Positions 1 to 11,263 of a stretch of DNA of 64,000 bases are shown here, piece after piece (the first letter of the stretch is position 1; every line of letters starts with the position of its first letter). The DNA is from Harmothoe impar (lineage: Eukaryota > Annelida > Polychaeta > Phyllodocida > Polynoidae). Position numbers and translations under genes: made by a program. The stretch lies in assembly GCA_947462335.1 (NCBI GenBank), contig OX381717.1:49705523-49769522 (forward strand), given 5' to 3'. Under the pieces are notes generated by a model. It searched no databases. It saw only the letters and a list, made by a program, of their open reading frames with translations, and was not told where the DNA came from.

Positions 1-1032
1 GCAGAGTTGAGTGTAAACTTACTTTATAAAGAATTAACCCAGATGATCTTCTGGCAAAACGACTGCAAATAGAGACAGAACCCCATCTGTCAGTGCATCA
101 CTTTGGATTCAACTTGAACTTAATGTTGAAGGATACAATGCATCCAATGCATCTGCAGGCCAGTAACCCCCTGACCCAGCCCCTACATACCTCTCATCCA
201 ACTTGAACCACACTGAACTAGTCTCAGGCTAAAGTTTTTTTGACATGGGACTACCTGACCTAGCTGATAAACCAAACCCCTGGTGGGATGACCGCTTGGC
301 CTGTGCCGCATCTCTGCCTACATGTGTATACAGCATTCTCTCAAGTAGAGCTAATGCTGGGTTTCTCCTTGGAACAATTCGTCTTTCAGTAAATTCAGTC
401 ATCATTTCTAAGGCTAACATATCTTTCAAGATTTACACCATACCTTGTGGAAGTAGTCTCACTCTCAGTTTCGAGTTTATCCCACATTCTCCCATCAGCA
501 AAATATGACCAGCAGTTTTTCAAAATATCCTTGGGGGAAGCCTGCCTATACTCCCCTCTTTTAGTTACAGTGCTGCACTGTGTAACACTCTGGTTAAATC
601 TCACTCTTTTTATCAAAAATTGAGGTCTGGGCTCAGGCTTTTAGAACTGCTATTATCATGGACACAGTAATTTACAATGATTTGCAGCATTTTCTGAGTG
701 GCCAAATCTAGAAGCTATACCATTACAGGAAGCTACTGCACCTACAAAGTCAGACCCCGAGAATTGAGATCTCAGTCTTGAAGGGCAAAAACATTCAGAG
801 TTATAGATTGTCTATAGCCTGAACAACCAAAAGAGTATCTCATCAATAGTTCTTTTGTAAGTGTTGTTGGTCTACTTGCAATGAATGATTCGTTGGATAA
901 TTAAGTCAGACATACATTTGGGTGCAGTGTCACCCTTAATCTGAGATTCCAATTCCTCACTCATTTAAGTTCCGCAAATTTCTTATCCACCACCGTGCAA
1001 CAATGTAGCTAGAACAATTTATAGTTGACCTA
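1..1032. other. Intergenic, no feature seen
   Basis: AT-rich unique-looking sequence. Short open frames on both strands have no recognisable motif, no splice context and no codon pattern that suggests coding. I see no repeat or RNA gene here. Confidence 0.5.
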
Positions 1033-1157
1033 CCGTAAAACCTCGCGTATAAGCCTAACTCGCGTATAAGCTGCACCCCGACTCTGTGGCGATCCTATAA
1101 GCCGCACTAGCGATCTGATTCCCGTACAAGCCGCAGCCTATACGCGAGGTTTTACGG
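1033..1157. mobile_element. Short inverted-repeat element (MITE)
   Basis: The left end reads CCGTAAAACCTCGCGTATA and the right end is its reverse complement. About 85 bp lie between, themselves containing degenerate copies of CGCGTATAAG. The left flank is TA and the right flank is CA, consistent with a worn TA target duplication of a Tc1/mariner-like element. There is no coding capacity, so this is a non-autonomous copy. Confidence 0.8.
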
Positions 1158-1554
1158 CACTATGAATTCCTGTATATAGCCTGCAACTTGCATGTAAGGC
1201 AAAGGCTCATGATCATTGTTCACCATTGAGGGTTATTTCATGAGACAAAGCAGATAAGATTTGTTTCAACGATCTATCGGATTCAACATCAGACCAGCTT
1301 CTGCCTGCAACTGGACTGGTTGGACTAACAAGGCCTCACCGTACTGTTGTGATATTTCTAAAAACCCTTGTACAACCGGCACCCCCAGCTTGGTAGAGGG
1401 TATAACGGCATGAGGGGTTATATGCACCAGGGGATATGTAAATGCCACAGTATGTTATTCTAAAGATGGTGAGTGTCTGAAAGGCCAGGATTACATACAT
1501 TCAACTAGTACAAGCCAATTTCGTTTTTGTTAAAAAGTTGTAAAAAGCAATCTA

Positions 1555-1716
1555 TGGTGGAAGCGGGGGGGGGGGGGGGTCACTTTTTTTTCACCTATTC
1601 CGAGGGGGGGGGGGTCACTTTTTTTCCACCTATTCCGAGGGGGGGCCACTTTTTTTTGACGTATTCGATTTGAAAAATGCTCGCCCCCCCCCCTGCCATA
1701 AATAATGAACGCTCCC
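1555..1716. mobile_element. G-tract inverted-repeat element, minus-oriented copy, left end worn
   Basis: The right end is the reverse complement of GGGAGCGTTCATTATTTATG, the terminal sequence also seen at 56912. The interior is several runs of G alternating with T-runs (TCACTTTTTTTCACC-type units). The left terminus is not clear. It belongs to the GGGAGTGGTCATTATT family described at 56207. Confidence 0.55.
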
Positions 1717-2214
1717 CTATAGGATTCTGCTGCTTCGTTAGAGTATAAAGACCTTAAATGCAAAAAGAAAATTAAAGATATCAGCCACATCACCAGATAA
1801 CAGTAAACTTAACAATGCATACTTCTATGGAGAACGCCACACGACATAACATGACCAATAACACAGGTACCAAGGATTCTATATTGATTAGGATGTCTCA
1901 CTCGGTAGACTCCAATGTTATAGCGCCCCCCCCCCCCCCCTCTACCCCCCCCCCCCCCATGAAAGTGGGCGACTTTGTATGCTCTATATTGAAAACTATG
2001 GAGAATAGGGGGTTTTAGGTGGCCATCTTGTGTCCTTATCAGAGTGATACCAAATGAAAAGAAGGGATTTTCTAGACCGAAAAATCCTGCTGAATCCAAA
2101 TATTGTGGTCTTGATTCTCAAAACCTGACCAAAATCACTCAAAAATGAACTTTGATGATGCAAAGTATTTAAAAAATGTACAAAATGATGTTGAAAATGT
2201 TTGGAACATTATCT

Positions 2215-2720
2215 ATATATAAACTTGTCAATCTAAATCAGTACCTCAATCTACCTATTCAACATTGATCTATCCCTCAATCTGACAGGCACTCTTCCCA
2301 TGTATCCCACTACCTATCCTGCACACTACCTATCCCTCAGCCTACCTATCCCTCAAGTTACCTATCCCTTGAATTAGAACCTTCTCTTAACTTGGCTTAT
2401 CCCTCCAAAACCTTAAAGGCTAAAGCTTACCCCTCTCCTTGCTACTCTTACCCACTTTCTATGCCTACCTATCCCTGAGTCCACCTATCCCCAAGCTGCC
2501 TATCACCCAGCCTACCTATCCCTCATAATGACTATCCCTCACTCTGCCTATGTGTCATGTTTAATCAGCATTGTCCATCTTTTTAAACTATGCCCATCTG
2601 CTAAACATAACATTCTTCACCATGTCCACTATAATTTGTACCTATCCCCAATTTTCCTATCACCCAGCCTACCTATCCCTCATTGTGACTATCCCTCACT
2701 CTGTCTATGTATGTCGAGCA
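2215..2720 (+). repeat. Degenerate minisatellite, unit like CTACCTATCCCTCA
   Basis: Many imperfect iterations of ACCTATCCCTCA / CCTACCTATCCC occur, at variable spacing. Short open frames on both strands here are by-products of the repeat. Confidence 0.65.
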
Positions 2721-2729
2721 GCCACATGT

Positions 2730-3930
2730 GGGGTGAGGGACCTCGGGTTTGTGTCCTGGTACCTCCAAGACGTTTTTCTGTGACCTATACAATAGTATTA
2801 AATGATATTTCTGACCACATTTTCCCCTCAAATTTGGCCTCAGATTATTGTGTTTATATGAGGAAATTGTTATAGATCTAATACCACGGATGCACGTGGC
2901 GTTTTTCAATTTTAGGTTTACGATTTCGTCAAAATGTACATGTAGGAAACATCCTGTCAAAAAAAGCTGAGATTATAAGGAATGTGAAAATTAAAAGTTT
3001 TGAAAATGAAGTTGCTTCTATATATCAAATAATCAAATCCATGTAATGTGGCTATTATATGACGTATCTAATCTTTTTGCAAGTAATCACGTGCATGATA
3101 AATATTCTAGAAGTTAATCAACATAATCAATATTGATGGACATGAACACAAAACTTGAACAATGTGGTATACTTACTTGAGGTGTTAATATTCTACCTCA
3201 GGATTTCTTGGCATTTTATTGAAAAGCTTCATATGTAATAAGATTATTCTGCCAAAATAAAAAAAGATCAACAACAAGAAACAACATTCTATACAGTATT
3301 GTTTGTTATGTGCATTGTGTAAAACAGTTATATACATATGCATGATATTCTCTTGTGTGGTTGTATTATTTCCTTTTTTAGCTGTAAATAAGAGTTACAT
3401 AGCTACAAATCCCCGTGTTGTCAACAAGTGCACGGTGAGCCTCAAAGAATAAAAGATTGCATGAAAATTTAATATTCTAAAATCACACTGCAGTGTTATA
3501 AAAGACATATTACATGTGGCTATGTATTGATCAAGATTAGGTAGCCTATGCGCACCATGTTTATTTTAATGGGGAAAAGTGAATGAGAAAATTAATCTCG
3601 GCCATAAAATGATTTCCTCTTGTTTTTTTTGCCTTATATTTTCATGCATACATGCATTTATAATAAGTTTGGCAACAATTACACCAGGCACGCTACAGTT
3701 ATAGACTTTGCAGGGCAACCAGCTGTGTGGCCTGGGAGAGTTGACAAAGTTCCCTGGTCGGCTGCCTATCTAGGGCACTCACTCAACACAATTCTCGAAC
3801 TTACTACAGGGAAGGGACTGGCCATGTTTTTACCTCCGGGGGAGGCGTGTGGTCGATTCGGTGTGTGTGGCTATGGGTGAGGGAAGGTAGCTGTTTTTAC
3901 AAAGGTGGGGGAGGGGGGGTCAATATGGGG
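2730..3930. other. Intergenic, no feature seen
   Basis: AT-rich sequence. A GC-richer patch at about 3690-3890 is open on the plus strand for 86 codons, but has no recognisable protein motif and ends in a G-run. I would not call it a gene. Confidence 0.45.
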
Positions 3931-3934
3931 GTCC

Positions 3935-4165
3935 CCATGTTGCATGTCGAATTTAAGATTTTAAATCCCTATGACCCATGTTGCCTCTAAGAACCTGTTA
4001 TGTCCATGTCGAATTCAGGATTTTAAATCCCCATGGCCCATGTTGCCTCTAAGAGTAAGAACCTGTCATGTCCCATGTCGAATTCAGGATTGTAGATCCC
4101 TATGACCCATGTTGCCTCTAAGAATATGTCCCATGTCGAATTTAAGAAATACCATGTCATGTTCA
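3935..4165 (-). repeat. CGACATGG dispersed repeat, copy 1
   Basis: Written on the minus strand, this is a series of CGACATGG / GGCAACATGG words joined by TTTAAAATC spacers, preceded by GGGGACCCCCATATTGAC. The same word series recurs at 5840, 36905, 37233 and 54150, so it is a dispersed repeat family. Confidence 0.65.
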
Positions 4166-4251
4166 CCTGGATAATGCCAGGAATCATGTTACTATTCATG
4201 CATAATATCCTCTCTATTTGCCCTTTGCTGGAAAAAGTAACACTAAAAGGC

Positions 4252-4345
4252 ACAGATCTCGGTACCCCTCCAGCAGCAGTCGGAGTAGAGTCGGGACAGG
4301 TACCCAGCCGTATATATAGGGGCGCTGGGGCTTTAAGTTGTACTG
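4252..4345 (+). repeat. Half copy of the TTAA inverted-repeat element found at 7025
   Basis: CAGATCTCGGTACCCCTCCA, then a GTCGGGACAGGTA stretch, then a TATATATAGGGGCGCTGGGG end, matches 7115-7198. It ends next to TTTAAG. The left half is missing. Confidence 0.7.
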
Positions 4346-4384
4346 TAAGAACCCAAAAATAGTCCGATGTAGCTACTAGTTTAA

Positions 4385-4905
4385 GGCTCAGTCTCATGAG
4401 TTTGTAACAGTTGAAACGTCTTTGACCGGTGTCGTCTTTGACCGGTGTCGTCTTTGACCGGTGTCGTCTTTGACCGGGTATATAGAAAAGGTTTGTTTTC
4501 CATTAAAAAAATAGTTTTTACATGTATATGATGTAATGTACTTGGTGGCACTTCTTATTGCATGATACTTTGGACAGTGCAGCTGTTTAAAGTATTATGC
4601 AATGATAATAATAAGCTGTTTAAAGTTTAAGTAAAATTCCAAGTGACGTCTTTGACCGGCTGAAGAAAAAAGCCCAAAAGGGACCCTTAATATGTGCATA
4701 AAAAAATTTAAAGAAAATTGGGTAAAACAACCATAGACTGTTCATTACATGAAGAAGTTGAAGCTTAAATTTCTTTACTATATACTACTTTTTTCTTCAT
4801 TTTAATCCCTACCCGGTCAAAGACGACACCGGTCAAAGACGACACCGGTCAAAGACGACACCGGTCAAAGACGTTTCAACTGTTACAAAGTCATGAGACT
4901 GAGCC
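4385..4905. mobile_element. TTAA-flanked inverted-repeat element with iterated motif in both ends
   Basis: TTAA occurs on both sides (4381-4384 and 4906-4909). The terminal inverted repeats begin GGCTCAGTCTCATGA, continue for about 100 bp and contain four tandem copies of CGTCTTTGACCGGTGT at each end, in opposite orientation. One more CGTCTTTGACCGG lies alone in the interior near 4646. The remaining interior is AT-rich without an open frame. TTAA duplications are typical of piggyBac- and Kolobok-type DNA transposons. The iterated motif would suit a transposase-binding array (inference). Confidence 0.85.
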
Positions 4906-5569
4906 TTAACCTAGGTCAGGCTACCCTATATTCAATAAAAAAATCTCCTGCACCAAATGACCAGCCCCATATTTCTATACAGTTCTATAGCGGTAGTCCT
5001 CACGACATCTCTACATCAAAGGGTCCATGCCGTCTGTATTATGTTCAGTCCACGATGGGAGCTATACTTGTCTTCTGTTTGGGATCTCAACCTGCCCCTA
5101 AGGTTGTGCACTGATTATGGGATTTCTACTTGAAAAATACCGATTAAGGTACGTGAAGGGTATATTATATGTGTAGGCTATTGGAGTGCATAAAGAGGGG
5201 TAATATTATGTTCGTGTATCCATACATTTTCATTTGTTGGTGCGAGTTTTCTATTTGGGTTGTTTTAAACCCTAGGGCATTTAGATAACAGATTGGATCT
5301 TTTCAGCGACGTTGATGGTGATCGAAAATAGCTGGTAGTTTTAAGGTAGAAACCATTCATTTCCATGTCTATAGCCACCGTCCACTGGGGATCTTCGGTC
5401 TTAGCCCATGCATTTCCTTTAACAAGGCAGGGGCATACATCATTGGTTTTTATCAGTGAATCTGCCTAAATGAGTTAAAGTTAGAGCAGGGATCGGGGAC
5501 AGAATCAAGCAAGTCTTTATGCCTTTATGTCCGCAGTAAACCTTTCTGGGCCACATAGCGCTTTAATGT

Positions 5570-5790
5570 GCTATTCCCTAAAGCATCATGGTGCAAGATT
5601 GTAGCCATGTACGTATACATGCATGCACCATGCTGCCCCTTCAGGATTGTATCAACCATAGTGTCCAGAGATTGATGCTTGAATGCAGCACTGACGAGTT
5701 ACTCACCAGGGCTGCAGTGTATGCATCATGACGACAAAGAGCATAATGCATTAACACATTGGGCGGTCCTTAAAGGGTTAATACTATTCT
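5570..5790 (+). repeat. TGCATCATG dispersed repeat, copy 1
   Basis: Contains CATGCACCATGCTGCCCCTTCAGGATTGTATCA, then GGGCTGCAGTGTATGCATCATGACGAC, quoted here only as landmarks in pieces: CCTTCAGGATTGTATCA and TGCATCATGACGAC. Related copies lie at about 21000, 21796 and 35088, all tied to a TTAACCCTTTA edge. A short palindromic dispersed repeat. Confidence 0.6.
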
Positions 5791-5839
5791 GTGACAGACC
5801 ACGCATGCATAGAGACGGGTTGGATAGCTAAATTGGCAA

Positions 5840-6045
5840 CATGACCATTTCTGAAAATCGTCATGCGACATGGAGCTTAGTGACATGAGGGAAAAAATAA
5901 GTGACATGACATAGGGTATTAAATTCGACATGTGACATGACAGGTTCTTAGAAGCGACATGGTATAGGATTTAATTAAGTAACAGGTGACATGGCCATTT
6001 CTTAAATTCGACATGCAACATGGGGACCCCCGCATCCAGACCCCA
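5840..6045 (+). repeat. CGACATGG dispersed repeat, copy 2
   Basis: Repeated GACATGG / CGACATG words separated by TTCTTAAA-type spacers, ending in GGGGACCCCCGCATCCAGAC. Same family as 3935, 36905 and 54150. Confidence 0.65.
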
Positions 6046-6508
6046 CATATCAAAAGCACAAAGAGGCCAGATACTTCACAAAATGGAGGTGGGCATCCAG
6101 CACTATCCAGTTTTAAAAAGTCATTCCATTACATAAAGAAATAGTGGTGTCTATACCCTCTTACAACTTATACTTTTTATATTTATGTTTAACATCAACA
6201 GGTTTAACCATTACCATTTCAGTACGAAGAACCATGACTTATTCAAAATATCATTAGATCCCCCCGCCTCCAACTGAATATATACTCCAGCTATACATGT
6301 ATACATGTGTCTTAAAGTGGCATAATAACCGAGCGTGTCCCATTCACATTTCTGGTACTGTTCTAGTCTGCTACGTGGTTAAGTGGGAATGGTGATATTG
6401 CACCTTTAATGATGGAAATCAGGTGAGGTGGTCTTGGGCTATAATAGTAGGCATAGTGCCACCATAGTACAGTGTACTATCATTGTCTGGAATATATAAC
6501 TATACTAA

Positions 6509-6738
6509 GGAAGAGGCCATTATTTAGCAGAGAGGGGGGAGGGCATTTTTCACGAGCGCGAAAAAGAAATCCAGACTCCCCTTCCTAAAACGTTGGAGAT
6601 AGTTTGCATGCGGGCCCTTTGACATGATCATTATAGTGATTTGTGATATCCTAAATTCACCAATGTCACCAATGTCACCAATGTCACCAATGTCACCAAT
6701 GTCACCAATCCCCGTGTTGATGAATAATGACCACTCCC
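6509..6738. mobile_element. G-tract inverted-repeat element (Harbinger-like target site)
   Basis: TAA flanks both sides (6506-6508 and 6739-6741). The left end GGAAGAGGCCATTATTTAGC pairs with the reverse complement of the right end, GGGAGTGGTCATTATTCATC. The interior holds a short G-run and a 9-bp tandem array. A 3-bp TWA target duplication is the rule for PIF/Harbinger elements. No transposase is present. Confidence 0.75.
6658..6709 (+). repeat. 9-bp tandem repeat (CACCAATGT)n
   Basis: Nearly six perfect copies of CACCAATGT lie inside the inverted-repeat element at 6509-6738. Confidence 0.95.
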
Positions 6739-7024
6739 TAACTGCATAAAGATGGGGTTATTGGCCTACTCCTCCCTAATTTATATTCGACCACAGAAAA
6801 AGGTTTCCGTTCCTATAATAAGGCCCATAGAATGAGACAGCAGCGTGCTTGTCCTGATACATACTAGTCATACTAGGTTGATTGTGTGAAAGTTACCCAG
6901 AGAATTAACCTATATGCAAGATTCAAGTTCAATGTACTTAGATGCTTTCGAATGTTTGGAACTCCCTTTAGTCTCCAGGTGTTCCTTGTCATGCTCCAGT
7001 GGGCATTGAGCCCATGCAGTTTAA

Positions 7025-7198
7025 ACCCCCAGCGCCCCTGCATATAAGGCTGAGTACCTGTCCCGACTGCACTCTGACTGTTACTGGACGTGCAGTAAGA
7101 TCTGCGGGTTTAAATGTGCAGATCTCGGTACCCCTCCAGCGACAGTTGGATTGGAGTCGGGACAGGTACTCAGCCCTATATATAGGGGCGCTGGGGGT
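7025..7198. mobile_element. TTAA-flanked inverted-repeat element
   Basis: Flanks are TTAA on both sides (7021-7024, 7199-7202). The ends ACCCCCAGCGCCCCTGCATA and its inverse extend for roughly 45 bp each, including the GTACCTGTCCCGACT segment. The centre carries a second hairpin around AGATCTGCGGGTTTAAATGT. No coding capacity. A half copy lies at 4252-4345. Confidence 0.8.
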
Positions 7199-8554
7199 TT
7201 AAAGGCGAAACTCTTGCTTTCACCAACTTCCATTGATTAACCAGTTGGTTACTGATTGTGTGCCCACCTGTGGGGGTCCTACTGTGCACTTAATGGATAT
7301 TGCATGACAGGTGACTCATTCAGTGCTGTTCATATTTAATCACTCTTCCATGAAGTGGAGTTCTCTTTATTGGATACTCTCAGTTGAGGGGGGGGGGGGC
7401 ACTCCCCCATTTTGTTTGCCATGCATGTGTGAACACGATTTTAGGTAAATGTGTTGAGGCCCTGGCCAAGGACTCCCTAGATAGGCCATAAATGGCTCCA
7501 TGATAAAGAATCTGCCGGAGTTTCTACCACTTTCCCACTTTGAGGGTATCGAATTCTCCAAACTTCCCCCCCACGCATATGCACATGCTTTTCGCTGATT
7601 TGAACCTGTTATTAAATTCATCAAAGGTGGGGTGATATCTACATAATTATTGTACTACAGAAAAATAGGAGTGCCCCCCCCCCCACCCAGGTAGATAGTT
7701 GTTGTGGGGAAGGTAATTCATGGAAAGGTCAGACACACACAGGCCTATTACTCTAAACAGACACCAGGTGAGGCATACATTTAACTTTATTCCATATAAT
7801 AGTTGGTGAAATTGTCTATGCATTTATTGTATATTAGGTTCGTGGGGGAGATGAAGCTTGGTTGGATCAAAAGCTAGGTTGTTTCAGGTGCTAAATCGAT
7901 TCAGTGGGGGTTTTATTGTTTGGATAAAACCAACCAGTTGAGGTAAAATTTTAATGACTAAAATATTAATGTGACATTGGAACTCAGGAGCGATGTTACA
8001 GATAAAAGAACCCTTGTAGACATTTTCCATAGATGTAATGCCGTTTAAATCTAGGATATTTTCCCTTAAACTTATGTTATATATCATATATAGTTATTTC
8101 GGTATACCGACAAGGGCTTAAACCCCCACCCACTTTATACATTGTATAGGGGGTGTATGATGTGTGTAAACCACAGAGTATTATGTTTACTCTCCATAGC
8201 GCACCTGGGAGTACTATCTGTGGTCATGGTCGGGTGAGGGAGCAGGTGGGAGGAGGGGGGAGGGGAGGCTCAAATACCCCACCCTCCTCTCCCACCCAAT
8301 TGACTATAATAGATCCAAACCCAATGCACTATTTTCAATGCGTCTACCCACGGTGCACCGAGTAAGTTGTGAGTGATCACAAACCATCCTATTCATCACT
8401 GTAGGAGTATGTCCTCGGACTTCACTTGTGATACGCCATTTGTTCACCTTCAAGTTAACGTTTCAGTGTTTGAAAAAATAGTTGTTCAAATCTAAAAAGG
8501 AGTTACTAATGAGCTCCCTTTGCGCCTCGAAAAAAGAGTTTCCTAACACTTTAA

Positions 8555-8735
8555 TATGGACGTTTTAAACTGTGATATAGAAAGTTTAAAACTCTGATAT
8601 CATAGTTTTAATAGCTGACATAGGAATGATAAACTTCAATATTTGAGTTTAATAAACTCCAATATCGGAGTTTGATAAACTCCATTATCAAAGTTTTAGA
8701 AAACTCCCGTTTCTGTCTGAAAAAAGGGAGTTTAT
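8555..8735. repeat. Cluster of palindromic AAACTCCRATATC words
   Basis: At least eight variants of AAACTCCAATATC / GATATCGGAGTTT alternate in both orientations, so this segment can fold into several hairpins. No terminal structure is clear. It may be a worn inverted-repeat element. Confidence 0.5.
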
Positions 8736-8739
8736 TAGA

Positions 8740-11128
8740 ACTTATCAGATTATAGAAACTTAATTTCTAGTAGCCTCTTTAGGTGAATGGCAAAAATTTC
8801 CAAAACTTCATTATCAGTGGAAAATGAAGTTTTATACCTGTGTTTCGATCTGAACAACTAGCTTCCCAATTGGAACAACTAGATGATCTAATTGAACAAC
8901 TAGATATTAGAAATCCAGAAACCCTTGTATAGTGGGTGAACATATTGCTTGCCATACTCACCTCAGTGAGTAGAACCTTCTCAGGAGTTCATTGACTAGG
9001 TGTATCCCCATACCTGACCGTCGTAGTACTATATTTACTACACTGGGGGAGAGCTAGGTCAACATCGTGGACAAATAGATTACCAGTTCACCTTCACCTT
9101 TAGGTGCAAGGGGTTATACTTATAGGACAGACCACTGGAGGGAGTTATAGTATATATGGGACTCAAAACCTTTGCATAGGATTCCTGCAGTAGGTATATA
9201 AAGTATTTATAGTATAACTTAGGCTGGTATATTTATGATATTAATCTTAGCCAAAGAGAACATTGGTGTGTAACATGTGATCCAAACGTGCTGACAGGAA
9301 AACATTCCATACTGTGCTCAGATTTTCTGATTTAATATGTTATCTATAACACTCCTTTTTTGAGGGATGGATTGCCTTTCCTAGAGGAGTATCACTTTTG
9401 ACGAATCTCGGATGGCATACTTTAGTGATATCGAAGGTAATTCTGACCACAATCTCCAGGAGTTTAGTATGTAGGCAGTAGTATGGTACGCACACTCCCT
9501 ATCAGTGTGTTGAAACTGTGTGGTTTCTTAACACTGGCATTTCCCTCTGTGCATTCTGAGTAGCTAACTGCTAGCGGTTAATGATATGCATAGATCCTTG
9601 GGCCAACCTCCCCCTTCCATATCCCATAACAATCAACTGCAATCTACCCCCCAATAGGTCGAGTTACATACACTTGATTATTCTATTTATATCAGAGGTA
9701 TGGTGGGCAAACAGACCACTGGACTGTGACCACTAGGTAGGGTGACTCTGAATCAATCAGTTATGTATAAATATAGATGCCCATATATGTATCATGAGAT
9801 ACACATAAATACATATATTTAAAATATCATATTGTATGGTGAAAGGTATGTATCACTATCACCTGGGGATGATTAAAAATAGATTTTAATGTTATGACCC
9901 TGGTGTGTGGCTATCATGGTGAGGTTGCCTAAGCATGTGTTGCCTTTGTTTGCCCACACTATGACGTAGCTGAACTGTATATGTAGCTCGACCTATACCA
10001 GGCCTCCAACCTCTCCCCAATAGCATGTACATGTTTCCGAGTTGTGAATAGCCACTCCACTATACCTCAACCCTCAACCTATTCACTGGGCTGCATTACT
10101 GCTGAGTACCATTCTAAAACTGCAGGCTATCACTGTCAGGCCTCATTGCCTGCTGTCCAATCATCCTTGCCTCGTCTCCTTTCCAATTGAGTATTAAAAT
10201 CCATGGCACTTCTTTCAGGATCCTACCTATGATGCATAGAGGAATTGTGAGTGACAACACACCACATAATGGTCAGGTGGGAGTGTGTATGGTACGCACC
10301 AATGGCACTTATTTGGGATTTAGTTTGGGGCATGGCTTTGTACCCAATGTAACGTTACGATCGGGCTATGGTATTAAGAAAGGGTAACCCGAAAGCTTCT
10401 TATTGGACTTCTCTCCCTTAACTCTCACTGTTATGATGCAATGTGTTATGTAATGTGAAATATTAATAATAGTGCCCAGACAAAAATAGTATCCACAGTC
10501 CGATAAGCTCTATACTATTTGTAAGGCTATGCTATTATTAGACTAAAGCAGTTGCTATCCAAAGGTACCTTGTATTTGATGAATGTGGTTATATATTCTA
10601 AATAAGAGATAGACTTTGTGGACTTTGTGCAATAGAGGCAATGAGGATTATAACGATAATGGGCACGTGGGGGCAAACTGGAAGGGTGCCTTGACTTTTG
10701 CATATCTTGTGAAATCTTAAAGGGGCAATCTCACCACTCGCACTTAACTTAAATTACTAGAATTGTGAGTGGGATAAGTTCGGTGATTATGCCACGTTAA
10801 ATTGCATATCTTGCGTAGTGTAAAGGGCCAATCCCCAGATGAAATGAAATCACTTGCATTCATTTGCATTATCCTTGATATTCTTAAATTGTATAATCTT
10901 GCATAATCCTAGGCTAGGATAGATGTATTTCAGTTAGGTTCTGATATTATAGTTGGTAGTGGTATATCTATGGTATGCCCCCGGACCCACTTTTCTTCTT
11001 CCTTTTACCTTTTTAAACTGATGACAGAACTATAGCTTAACTGGTTTATGTTTAACTTTAAGACTATGCAATTTAAGAATACGCAATATGTTATGCAATA
11101 TGTGTTATATAAGTATACGGGTGATGCA
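8740..11128. other. Intergenic upstream of the GT31 pair
   Basis: No gene, RNA or repeat array is recognised. A non-coding 5' exon of the GT31 gene at 11264 should lie somewhere upstream of its acceptor at 11253, but it cannot be placed by eye. Confidence 0.4.
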
Positions 11129-11216
11129 ACCGTAATAACTGACCAGGTACCATCAAAATCCCCTCGGGTGAATTGCATTATGGGAGGAATATCGATATTA
11201 ATGTGGTCATAAATAT
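11129..11216 (+). repeat. Dispersed repeat shared with 50970-51036
   Basis: The landmarks ACTGACCAGG, CCTCGGGTG and ATATCGATATTAATGTGGTC occur in the same order here and at 50970-51036. It lies just upstream of the exon carrying the first GT31 gene. Confidence 0.65.
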
Positions 11217-11263
11217 CAAATGATATGATATGCATCTTTTTCTATCTTTCCAGACTTCTGGCT

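Noticed and set aside
1809..2099. 96-codon frame with a poly-Gly run
   Set aside because: Created by poly-C/poly-G tracts. No coding signal elsewhere in the frame.
6658..6709. CRISPR-like array
   Set aside because: A simple 9-bp tandem repeat without spacers, in a eukaryotic genome.
11225..11263. Earlier in-frame ATG for the first GT31 gene
   Set aside because: These codons cover the intron polypyrimidine tract and acceptor. The next ATG gives a normal signal anchor and matches the layout of the second copy.
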